The notes below the pieces were generated by a model that worked only from the letters and a program-made list of their open reading frames with translations, made no database searches and had not been told where the DNA came from. Positions 25,612 through 33,500 of a stretch of DNA of 64,000 nt are shown one piece after another; the stretch's first letter is position 1; each line of letters begins with the position of its first letter. This DNA is from Hymenobacter nivis (GTDB taxonomy: Bacteria; Bacteroidota; Bacteroidia; Cytophagales; Hymenobacteraceae), in the NCBI RefSeq assembly GCF_006439025.1, contig NZ_RCYZ01000009.1, positions 1,868 through 65,867 on the forward strand, given 5' to 3'. The translations under genes were made by a program, and so were the position numbers.

Positions 25612-26080
25612 AAGGCAATGCCGCCACTGGTGCAGCCGCAGCCGAAAGATGGGAACGCCAGGGAACCCGCCCGGCCTTTTTTTGGCCGAACCGTGTAGAA
25701 ACCAGCCCCAAGCGGCGCTTGGGGCCCCCGGCGTGCATTGCCCCACCCTACCGGGGCCCCCAGCGCCCGCCCGCGCGGCGCGCCCCCCAGCGCGGGCGGC
25801 ACCCCGGCTTGGCCACCCTGGGCCGCTGAAATTGTCGGGCGGGTGGGCGGCACCATTAGCCAAGCCGTAGTGTGGGCCTAATGCTTTCAGCACCACGGCG
25901 TCAGTAAGAAAATAATTCAGAATTAATTGCGTGAATTAATTCTGAATTATTTGAAGTAGTTATTTTTTATCAAAAAATCGCAACCCTATTAATCACAGAT
26001 TCGATATAAGACACGTTTTCGGTAGCAGGTTGCCACCGCGGGCAATTATTAATTATTTCTTTTTTTACATTCTTTCAATC
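25612..26080. other. 469-bp intergenic region with a long AT-rich palindrome
   Basis: The left half (25640-25880) is GC-rich with several GGGGCCCC words and a short CCCCAAGC/GCTTGGGG hairpin; no gene is seen. The right half is AT-rich. At 25910-25952 AAATAATTCAGAATTAATT and its exact complement flank GCGTG, a 19-bp perfect stem. It should include promoters for both divergent flanking genes, but no clear TAnnTTTG box was found. Confidence 0.75.
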
Positions 26081-26749
26081 ATGAAGAAAGTAATTCTCCC
26101 CCTCGCCCTCCTTGCCGGCATCGTTGGCACCGCAAATGCCCAGACTGGTATTAAATATGGTGTGAAAGGCGGCTTCAACGGCGCCACTTTTTCGGGCACT
26201 GATTCGAAAGGTAGCGAGTACAAAGCTGGGTTTGCCGCTGGGGTATTTGCCAACTTTGGAGTGGCAGATAACTTCTCGATTCAGCCAGAAGTGCTGTACT
26301 CGCAGAAAGGCGCTTCGGTTGACAACTTCCAAGGCGTGAGCGGCACGACCTTCAAAAGCACGCTGGGCTACCTCGACGTTCCCATCATGCTCCGCGTGAA
26401 TGCTGGTGACGCGGGCAAAGGCTTGTTTTTCGAACTGGGCCCCCAGGGCAGCTTTGTGCTGCATAACCGTGATTTCCTCCAAGCCAACGGCAACAAATTC
26501 ACGGACGAAACCACCACGCGCGACTTGAATAAAGTGATGATTGGTTACGTTGGCGGCATTGGCTACCAGCTCACCAGCGGCTTGAGCCTCGGCTTGCGCT
26601 ACACCGGCGACTTCTCAAAAGCTTACAAAGACGGCCCTTCGACCACCCTCAAGGCTTCGCCGACCAGCAACGGCTTTCTGGCCAGCAACCCCAGCGTGCA
26701 CAACTCGGTATTTCAATTCCAAGTGGGCTACGCCTTCGGCGGCAAATAA
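26081..26749 (+). CDS. small outer-membrane beta-barrel (porin family/PorT type)
   Basis: 222 residues from the ATG at 26081: signal peptide MKKVILPLALLAGIVGTANA, then Gln. The mature part is beta-rich with GIKYGVKGGFNGATFSG at the start and QVGYAFGGK at the end; strands alternate and include FSIQPEVLYSQKGAS, the hallmark of the Bacteroidota outer-membrane-beta-brl_2 family. Eight-strand barrel inferred; role unknown. A close paralogue follows at 26995. Confidence 0.88.
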   Translation: MKKVILPLALLAGIVGTANAQTGIKYGVKGGFNGATFSGTDSKGSEYKAGFAAGVFANFGVADNFSIQPEVLYSQKGASVDNFQGVSGTTFKSTLGYLDVPIMLRVNAGDAGKGLFFELGPQGSFVLHNRDFLQANGNKFTDETTTRDLNKVMIGYVGGIGYQLTSGLSLGLRYTGDFSKAYKDGPSTTLKASPTSNGFLASNPSVHNSVFQFQVGYAFGGK

Positions 26750-26770
26750 GCTAACTTGCTAAAACAAAAC

Positions 26771-26806
26771 AAAAGCCCGGCCTTTATATAAGGCCGGGCT
26801 TTTGTT
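26771..26806 (+). terminator. hairpin terminator
   Basis: AAAAGCCCGGCCTT (26771-26784), loop TATAT, AAGGCCGGGCTTTT (26790-26803), then TGTTTTG. It closes the first barrel gene. Confidence 0.92.
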
Positions 26807-26994
26807 TTGAGCCAATAGATTACATTATTATTTATTATTAAGCCATTATAAAAATATTTCATTAAAGCAGTAAAATATTTATCAACTTCATCCGTTACGA
26901 AACATTTATTCATTAAAATAAATAACCGTGTTAATACCTAAAAATATAGCACCGTATTTTTACGGCCTACTTATTTTGCACCGAACCAATTTTC

Positions 26995-27600
26995 ATGAAA
27001 AAATCAATTCTTACCCTTGCGCTGCTCACCGGCCTCGCCAGCGCGGCCCAGGCCCAGTACCGGGGCCGCGGCGGCAACGTGTCGCTGGGCCTCAAGGCGG
27101 GCGCGTCGCTCACCAACTTTGTGGGAGCCGACGCGAAGAATGCTTACACCAATCGCTTTGGTTTCAATGCCGGCATCTTCGCTAACATTGGCCTGACGCG
27201 GCTAATTGCCTTTCAGCCCGAAGTGCTGTACTCGCAAAAGGGCGCCAAAACTAATGCGGTGGACAATAAGTACCGCCTGCACTACGTGGATGTGCCCCTG
27301 GCGTTCCACGTCAATACCGACGGTTTCTTCTTCGAAGCAGGGCCCCAGGTGGGTTTCCTGGTGGCCGCGAAGTACCAGGATGGCAGTACATCAACCGACA
27401 TTACGCCCAGCTACAAAAGCATTGATTTTGGCTACCTGGCGGGCCTGGGCTATCAGCTCAAGCACGGCCTGGGTATCGGCCTGCGCTACAACGGGGCGTT
27501 CACCAACTTCCCCAAATCTTCGGTAAACGGCAACACGACGGTGCAGCCCCGCGACCGCAACAGCGCGTTTCAACTCTACGCCACGTACTCGTTCAACTAG
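26995..27600 (+). CDS. small outer-membrane beta-barrel (paralogue)
   Basis: 201 residues: signal peptide MKKSILTLALLTGLASAAQA, then a barrel with VSLGLKAGASLTNFVG, IAFQPEVLYSQKGAKTN and a final FQLYATYSFN. It shares the QPEVLYSQKGA strand with the gene at 26081, so the two are tandem paralogues, each with its own terminator. Upstream 245 bp are AT-rich (26750-26994) with no clear promoter box; CTTATTTTGC near 26970-26979 is a weak candidate. Confidence 0.88.
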   Translation: MKKSILTLALLTGLASAAQAQYRGRGGNVSLGLKAGASLTNFVGADAKNAYTNRFGFNAGIFANIGLTRLIAFQPEVLYSQKGAKTNAVDNKYRLHYVDVPLAFHVNTDGFFFEAGPQVGFLVAAKYQDGSTSTDITPSYKSIDFGYLAGLGYQLKHGLGIGLRYNGAFTNFPKSSVNGNTTVQPRDRNSAFQLYATYSFN

Positions 27601-27618
27601 AAGCCAAGCTATTTAAGG

Positions 27619-27662
27619 CCGAAAAAGGCCCGGCGTCCTTGCGGATGCCGGGCCTTTTTCGG
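27619..27662. terminator. bidirectional hairpin terminator
   Basis: CCGAAAAAGGCCCGGCGTCC (27619-27638) pairs with GGATGCCGGGCCTTTTTCGG across TTGC with one mismatch, between the convergent barrel and dipeptidase genes. Confidence 0.92.
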
Positions 27663-27678
27663 CTTGTAGCTGGGGGCC

Positions 27679-29052
27679 CTAGCGCGTTTCCGCGGCGGCG
27701 TAGTTGCGGTAGAAGTGCGGGATGGTTTCGATGCCCTTGAGGAAGTTGAACACGCCGAAGTGCTCGTTGGGCGAGTGGATGGCGTCGGAGTCGAGGCCGA
27801 AGCCGAGCAGCACCGAATCGATGCCCAGCTCGGACTTGAACATGGCCACGATGGGGATGGAGCCGCCCCCGCGCGTGGGCACCGGGGCCTTGCCGAAGGT
27901 AGTTTCCATGGCGGCGGCGGCGGCGCGGTAAGCAGCCGAATCGGTGGGCGTGACGACGGGCTCGCCGCCGTGGTGGGGCCGCACCTGCACCGTAACGCCG
28001 GCCGGGGCAATGCGGGTAAAATGCTCCTGAAACAGGGCCGTAATCTCGTCGCTGGTTTGGTTGGGCACGAGGCGCATCGAGATTTTGGCGAAGGCCTTGG
28101 AGGCAATAACCGTTTTGGCACCCTCGCCGGTGTAGCCGCCCCAAATGCCGTTCACGTCGAGCGTGGGCCGGATGCTGGTGCGCTCGGGCGTGCTGTAGCC
28201 GGCCTCGCCGTAAGCCACGGGCAGGCCGATGCTGGCCTCAAATTCGGCCTCGTTGAAGGGGGCCTTGGCGAGCTCGGCGCGGGCCGCGGGCGTGAGCTCC
28301 TCCACGTTGGCGTAGAAAGCGGGGATGGTGATGTGCCCGTTTTCGTCGTGCAAGCTGGCAATCATGGCGCACAGGGCATTGATGGGGTTTTGCACGGCCC
28401 CGCCGTAGAGGCCCGAGTGCAGGTCGCGGTTGGGGCCCGTCACCTCTACCTCGTGGTAGCTGAGGCCCCGCAGGCCCACCTCGATGCTGGGCACGTCGTT
28501 GGCAATAATGCCGGTATCGGAGAGCAGAATGACGTCGGCTTGCAGCTTCTCTTTGTTGGCCTGCACGAAGAGGGCCAGGTTGTTGGACCCAATTTCCTCC
28601 TCGCCCTCAATCATGAATTTAATGTTGCACGGCACGCCGCCCTGGCCGTCGCGCATCATCATCTCGAAGGCCTTAACGTGCATGTAGGCCTGGCCCTTGT
28701 CGTCGCAGGCCCCGCGGGCGTAAATCTTGCCGTCCTTGATGACTGGCTCAAACGGCGGCGACTGCCACAGCTCGTAAGGGTCGGCGGGCTGCACGTCGTA
28801 GTGGCCGTACACGAGCACCGTGGGCAGGGCGGGGTCGGTGAGGTAGTCGCCGTACACGATGGGGTTGCCGGCGGTTTCGCACAGGGCCACGTTGTTTACG
28901 CCGGCTTCCTCGAGGCGGGCCTTGAGAAAATCGGCGGCCCGCCGCACGTCGCCCTGGAACTTGGGGTCGGCCGATACGCTGGGGATGCGCAGCCAGTCGA
29001 GCAGCTCATCAAGGAAGCGCTGCTGGTTATCGGCAAGGTAAGAGGCAGCCAT
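27679..29052 (-). CDS. M20 family metallo-dipeptidase
   Basis: 457 residues starting MAASYLADNQQRFLDELLDW. Zinc ligands are in order: His in VLVYGHYDVQPADP, Asp in ARGACDDKGQ, then FMIEGEEEIGSNNL with the catalytic base and ligand Glu pair, and a C-terminal HSPNEHFGVFN His. Domain plan of cytosolic di-/tripeptidases (M20, CNDP2-like) with a dimerisation domain in between. No signal peptide. Single gene with terminator; promoter not seen. Confidence 0.93.
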   Translation of the reverse strand: MAASYLADNQQRFLDELLDWLRIPSVSADPKFQGDVRRAADFLKARLEEAGVNNVALCETAGNPIVYGDYLTDPALPTVLVYGHYDVQPADPYELWQSPPFEPVIKDGKIYARGACDDKGQAYMHVKAFEMMMRDGQGGVPCNIKFMIEGEEEIGSNNLALFVQANKEKLQADVILLSDTGIIANDVPSIEVGLRGLSYHEVEVTGPNRDLHSGLYGGAVQNPINALCAMIASLHDENGHITIPAFYANVEELTPAARAELAKAPFNEAEFEASIGLPVAYGEAGYSTPERTSIRPTLDVNGIWGGYTGEGAKTVIASKAFAKISMRLVPNQTSDEITALFQEHFTRIAPAGVTVQVRPHHGGEPVVTPTDSAAYRAAAAAMETTFGKAPVPTRGGGSIPIVAMFKSELGIDSVLLGFGLDSDAIHSPNEHFGVFNFLKGIETIPHFYRNYAAAETR

Positions 29053-29137
29053 AGGATGGGTAATAAGGGTGGGAGGAATCAGTATCAGTAAAAGCTGAAT
29101 AAACAGTAGTTGCGCCGGCTGGCTTCAAACGACGGGC

Positions 29138-29707
29138 TTAAAGGACACCACCCAGAGCCGGGCGTTGCGCGTATTCGCGCCGGGTGAGGCGGTATTGGGC
29201 CAGGGTGTGGTACTGGCCGTCGCGCTTCACGTGCTCCACCAGCTCGCCCTCCTTCACCATGCCATTCTTCCGCATCACGGCCCCCGAGCCCGGGTTTTGG
29301 ACGGTGTGGTTGGCCATTATCTTGTTGAGCAGCAGCTCATCGAAGCCGTAGCGCAGCACCGCGGCCAGGGCCTCGGTCATCAGGCCCTGGTTCCAGTAGG
29401 GCAGGCCCAGCCAGTAGCCCACCTCGGCGCGGTCGAAACGCGGCTCAATTTTGAGGCCGATGCCGCCGATGAACTCGCCGGTGGCCCGCAGCTCGAGGGC
29501 AAACGTGACGCCCGCGCCCAGCTCGTAGGCCTCCCGGGTGATTTTCAGCCAGTTCTGCGCGTAGTCGGGGCGGTACGGGTGCGGCATGTTTAGGGTGTTG
29601 CGGGCCACGGCTTCGTCGCTGGCCAACGCCACAATGCGCGGAATGTCGGCATCAGCCAGTTCGCGCAACACCAGGCGCGGGGTTTCGAGGCGGGGGAAAG
29701 GGTGCAT
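29138..29707 (-). CDS. GNAT family N-acetyltransferase (RimJ/RimL-like)
   Basis: 189 residues from the ATG at 29707 (MHPFPRLETPRLVLREL); the upstream extension starts at TTG and is less likely. It has the RimJ/L opening TPRLVLREL, a GGIGLKIEP strand, AEVGYWLGLPYWNQGLMTEAL (acetyl-CoA binding motif A region) and a final NPGSGAVMRKNGMVKEG. Acetylates an alpha-amino or side-chain amine; target unknown. Confidence 0.9.
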   Translation of the reverse strand: MHPFPRLETPRLVLRELADADIPRIVALASDEAVARNTLNMPHPYRPDYAQNWLKITREAYELGAGVTFALELRATGEFIGGIGLKIEPRFDRAEVGYWLGLPYWNQGLMTEALAAVLRYGFDELLLNKIMANHTVQNPGSGAVMRKNGMVKEGELVEHVKRDGQYHTLAQYRLTRREYAQRPALGGVL

Positions 29708-29803
29708 GGGGCGCGGAAAGTAAGGAGCGGGAAGCAACGGAAGAGTATGGGGTGAAAGCCGGGTAGCGGCGCTGTTTTACTTCATTCCCACCTGCAAGAA
29801 AAG

Positions 29804-30442
29804 CTACCGGGCCCAGGGCATGGGCACGCGGCTCTCGGTGCCGGCGCGCAGCCGCCCGATGTTGGCGCGGTGGGTGTACACGAGCAGCACGGCAATGGCG
29901 AAGCCCACCCACAGCAGCAGCGGCTGCGCCGGCCGGAACGCGGGCAGCAGCTGGAGCAGCGCAAAGGCCAGGCCGGCCGTCATGCTGGCCAGCGACACGT
30001 AGCGAAACAGCGCCAGCATCGTTAAAAACACCAGCACGCACACGCCCACCGTGGCCGGGGCCAGCGCCAGCATCATACCCAGGATGGTGGCCACGCCCTT
30101 GCCACCCCGGAACTGGGCCCACACCGGGTAGATGTGCCCGAGCACCGCCAGGGCCCCCGCGCCCAGCTGCGCGTACAGCAGGGGCCCCGAGCCGTGGGGG
30201 GCCACCGCCAGCCACGCGGGCAGGGCCGTGGCCACGTAGCCCTTCAGCACGTCGATGGCCATCACGGCCGAGCCGGCCTTTTTGCCCAACACCCGGAAGG
30301 TGTTGGTAGCCCCGGCGTTGCCGGAACCGTGCTGGCGGATGTCGGCCAGGCCGAAAAAGCGGCGGCCCACCCACAGCGCCGTGGGAATGGAACCGAGCAG
30401 GTACGCCGCCAGCAGGGCTAGCAGCAGCAAAGGAATATTCAT
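29804..30442 (-). CDS. plsY: glycerol-3-phosphate acyltransferase PlsY
   Basis: 212 residues from ATG 30442 with about five TM helices: MNIPLLLLALLAAYLLGSIP, then conserved GSGNAGATNTFRVLGKK (motif 1 glycines), DVLKGYVATALP, and VWAQFRGGKGVATILGMML (motif 2). PlsY uses acyl-phosphate to make lysophosphatidic acid in the inner membrane. TACCTTTG lies 7 nt upstream of ATG (30450-30457), so the transcript is likely leaderless or almost so. Confidence 0.95.
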   Translation of the reverse strand: MNIPLLLLALLAAYLLGSIPTALWVGRRFFGLADIRQHGSGNAGATNTFRVLGKKAGSAVMAIDVLKGYVATALPAWLAVAPHGSGPLLYAQLGAGALAVLGHIYPVWAQFRGGKGVATILGMMLALAPATVGVCVLVFLTMLALFRYVSLASMTAGLAFALLQLLPAFRPAQPLLLWVGFAIAVLLVYTHRANIGRLRAGTESRVPMPWAR

Positions 30443-30449
30443 AGCCGGG

Positions 30450-30457
30450 CAAAGGTA
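30450..30457 (-). promoter_or_regulatory. plsY -7 box
   Basis: TACCTTTG on the minus strand ends 7 nt before the plsY ATG; a -33 box at the usual spacing is not seen because the region is the GC-rich terminator stem of the upstream gene. Confidence 0.55.
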
Positions 30458-30487
30458 CACCGGGGCCCCGGCCGCCGCCGGGGGCCC

Positions 30488-30523
30488 AAAAAAAGGCCCC
30501 ACTGCGGGGCAGTGGGGCCTTTT
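30488..30523 (-). terminator. hairpin terminator after the giant gene
   Basis: AAAAGGCCCCACTG (30491-30504), loop CGGGG, CAGTGGGGCCTTTT (30510-30523), followed on the minus strand by a T run. Confidence 0.9.
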
Positions 30524-30532
30524 CGGCTGGCT

Positions 30533-33500
30533 CTATGAATCACCAAAGGGGTCTTCAGTGGCGCCTTTTTTCTTCTTCTTTTTCTTGGGTGCATCGTCCA
30601 CCGGAGCGTCGGCGGGGGGGGCGTCGGCATCGGCGGCGGCGGCTTGTTCCTTGTCGCGGTCCTTCTTCTTTTTCTTGGCCTCCTTGGCGGGCTCCTCGGC
30701 GGGCGCGGCGTCGGCTTGGGCGGCCACGGCGGCATCACGCTTGGCCGGCGCGGGGGCCCCAGCGGCTGGGGCGGCCGGGGCCGGGGCCGCGGGCGTGGCG
30801 GCGGTGCCCGTGGCGTCGGCGTCGTCACCCTTAGCCTTTTTCTTCTTCTTAGCCGAGTCCTCGGCCGGCGGCGGGGTGCTGGCGTCGGTGATTTCGCCGC
30901 TGCTGAAGGGGTCGTTGTCCTTGGCCTTTTTCTTCTTCTTGCCGTTGTCTGGGGCGGGGGCCGCATCGGCCGCCACGGGTGCCTCGTCGGCCCCGAAGGC
31001 ATCGTCGCCCTTCTTCTTTTTCTTCTTCTTACCGGTGTCCACTGTGGGCTCCTCGGCCTTGGGCGGGGCGGCGGCGCGGGCAGCCAGCTTGCCGCTCTGG
31101 CCCAAGTAGTCCTTCTGGAAGCGGCTGCGGAAGCCGTCCACGTCGCCAAAGTCGCCCAGGAACACGCCGTAGTTCAGGGCCGTGTTGTAGTCGCCTTTTT
31201 GGGCCTTGGTGATTTCGCCATCGTAGTTGTCGCTCTGGCTCTTGGTGAGCAGCAGGTTGTTGGCGTACTTGAAGTAGTACCAATCCTGGGGCCCTGCTTC
31301 GAGGTAAATCTCCACCTCATCCGTCGAGTTGCTGCGCTTGATTTCGACGTAGCCGTCCACCAGCGCATTCAGGCTCTGCTTGCCCACGCCAGCCACCCCG
31401 ATTTTGCCCACCGAGTACCAGGCTTTTTTCTTGTCGTTCCAGCGCAGGTTCACGCGGCTCAGCAGCAGGGTGTGGGCCAGCTTGGGGCTGAGCTTGGCCA
31501 GCGCCACGGCCTGGCCCTTGTTGCTCAGGTAGCTCTCCACGCCCTTGCTGCCCACAAACTCGCCCAACTTATACAGTTCATTGGGCGAGCCGTCCAGGGC
31601 CTCGGGCAAGCCCTTGGTCACGGTCGCCATCTCGGCGCCGAGCACGTCGAGGGCCTTGGCGGGCATCACAATGTCAAGGCCCAGCAAGGCGTCCACCTGG
31701 TAGGTGGCGCTGTCGGGGTTGGCCACGCCCACGCCGCTGCCCACCATGCGGTACTCTTTGGTGGACTTAATAAACGTAAGGGGCCCCCGGAAGCCCATCT
31801 GGCCCGTCGAGTCCTTGTAGGTCATCACGGCGCCATCGTAGCGGTTGGCGTCGGTCAGGTCGTTGCGCGAGATGGTGAACAGGCCCTGCTTGGCGTCGTA
31901 GTGCAGCTTGCCGTCCACGGTAAAGAGCGGCACGTCCGTCTCGTTGGTCTGCGCCGAAGCGTAGAGCGGGTACACGCTGTTCGACTGGTCGGACAGGAAT
32001 AGGCCGGTTACGAGCGGGGCCCCGTCCTCAGTTTTGGCGTCGCGCAGCGTCAGGGTAATGTTCTTGGGGTCAATGCTATCCTTCACCGGGAACCACTGGG
32101 CCCGGGCCAGGTCTTTGCCGAATTGCAGCTGCACTTGGCCGTCGAAAATCAGGCCCCGCTTCTGCGAGTTCAGCTTCACGTCGCCGCGGTAGCCAATGCG
32201 CGGCGCCAGCAGAAACTTGGTATTCGTCTGCACCGTGGCCACGGCCACCGTGGGCAGGCCCTGGGCGGGGCCCCCAGCATCGGCCACCGCCTTCTTCTTA
32301 AACAGGCCACCGCCCTTGCGCGCCGTGGCCACCGTGGCCGAGTCGCTGGCGAAGTTGGTGAACTTGAGGGCGAACGAGTCGCGCACCGTTTTAAAGCTAT
32401 ACAAGGCATCGCCGGTAAAGGCCTCGCGCGATACCACCTTGATGTTGCCCTTGTAGAGGCGGTGGAACTTGGCCAGCGAGTCGAGCACCACACCCGCGTT
32501 GTGCAGGGTCGTGATCTGGGCGTTGGCCAGGATGCTCACCCGGCCCGAATCGGGTACAATCCAGGCGTCGGCGGCGGCAATGTAGGGCACGCCGCCGGCC
32601 TGCAGGCGGTAGCGGGCCAGGTCGTACACGCCGGTGGCGGCCCGGAACTTCAGCCCGCGCTGGGCCTCGCCGGTGGCGTAGAAGTACGACTTGGTAGAGT
32701 CAGCCCCCGGGGCCACCCGCAGCTGCACTTGCTTCTTCTTAAAGTCCCAGCGCCCACCGCTGAGGGTGGTGCGGAACTGCGAGTACGGCAAATCGATGCT
32801 GGCCTTGCTGTCGGGCTCGCGCGCAAAATCGGCGTAGCCCTTCTTCAAATCGTACTGAAACGCCACCTCGTTGGCGGTAAGGGCGGGCTTGTTGGCCTCA
32901 GCCGATTTCACGCTCAACGTGGCCTTGCGGCCGCTGTAGCCATCGGTTTTGAAGGTAAAATCGGGCGACTTGATGAACGACTGGGGCCCGTCGAGGCGGC
33001 CGTTGCCGCCGGTGCCCTTGGGCGTGAGCAGCGCCTTGCCCCGGAAGCTGTAGGCGTCGTTGGCGTAGAGCTTGATGGGGGCCCCAGTGCCGCGGGGCGT
33101 GGTGAGGTACATGGAGTCCGACTTCACCACCCAGTTCATGAGGTAGCCGGGGGGCAGGGCCATGCGCGGCGAGTTGACGCCGGCCGAATTGCGGGCCGCG
33201 ATTTCGCCGGTCTTGCCCTCCGTCACCACCGAGTCGCGGTAAAACGTGAACCGGTCCGAGGTGAACGTGCCGCTCTGGTACTTCACCGTGCCGTCGGCTT
33301 GCAGGCCGCGGCTGTCGAGCTTCACTTTATTGAACACGCGGCCCTTGCCCTTGTAGAGCGGGAAGCCTTCCTTGGGCACGTCGTACACGAAGCCGAGCGA
33401 GCCGTCGGGCTGGGGCGTGAGCTTGGTTTTGATGTCGGGGATGACGCCGCCGCTGCGGAACGTGCCGTCGAAGCCAGTGGCCGTCTGGCCCAGGTTGTTA

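Noticed and set aside
25612..25896. Upstream extension of the membrane protein frame.
   Set aside because: Ala/Gly/Pro/Arg-rich nonsense with no hydrophobic or motif content; the ATG at 25611 gives a typical membrane N-terminus.
26728..26913. 61-codon minus frame in AT-rich spacer between barrel genes.
   Set aside because: Covers the terminator and has no motif; AT-rich spacer chance ORF.
27715..29091. 458-codon plus-strand frame opposite the M20 peptidase.
   Set aside because: The minus-strand frame has all M20 metal ligands; the other has only shadow composition.
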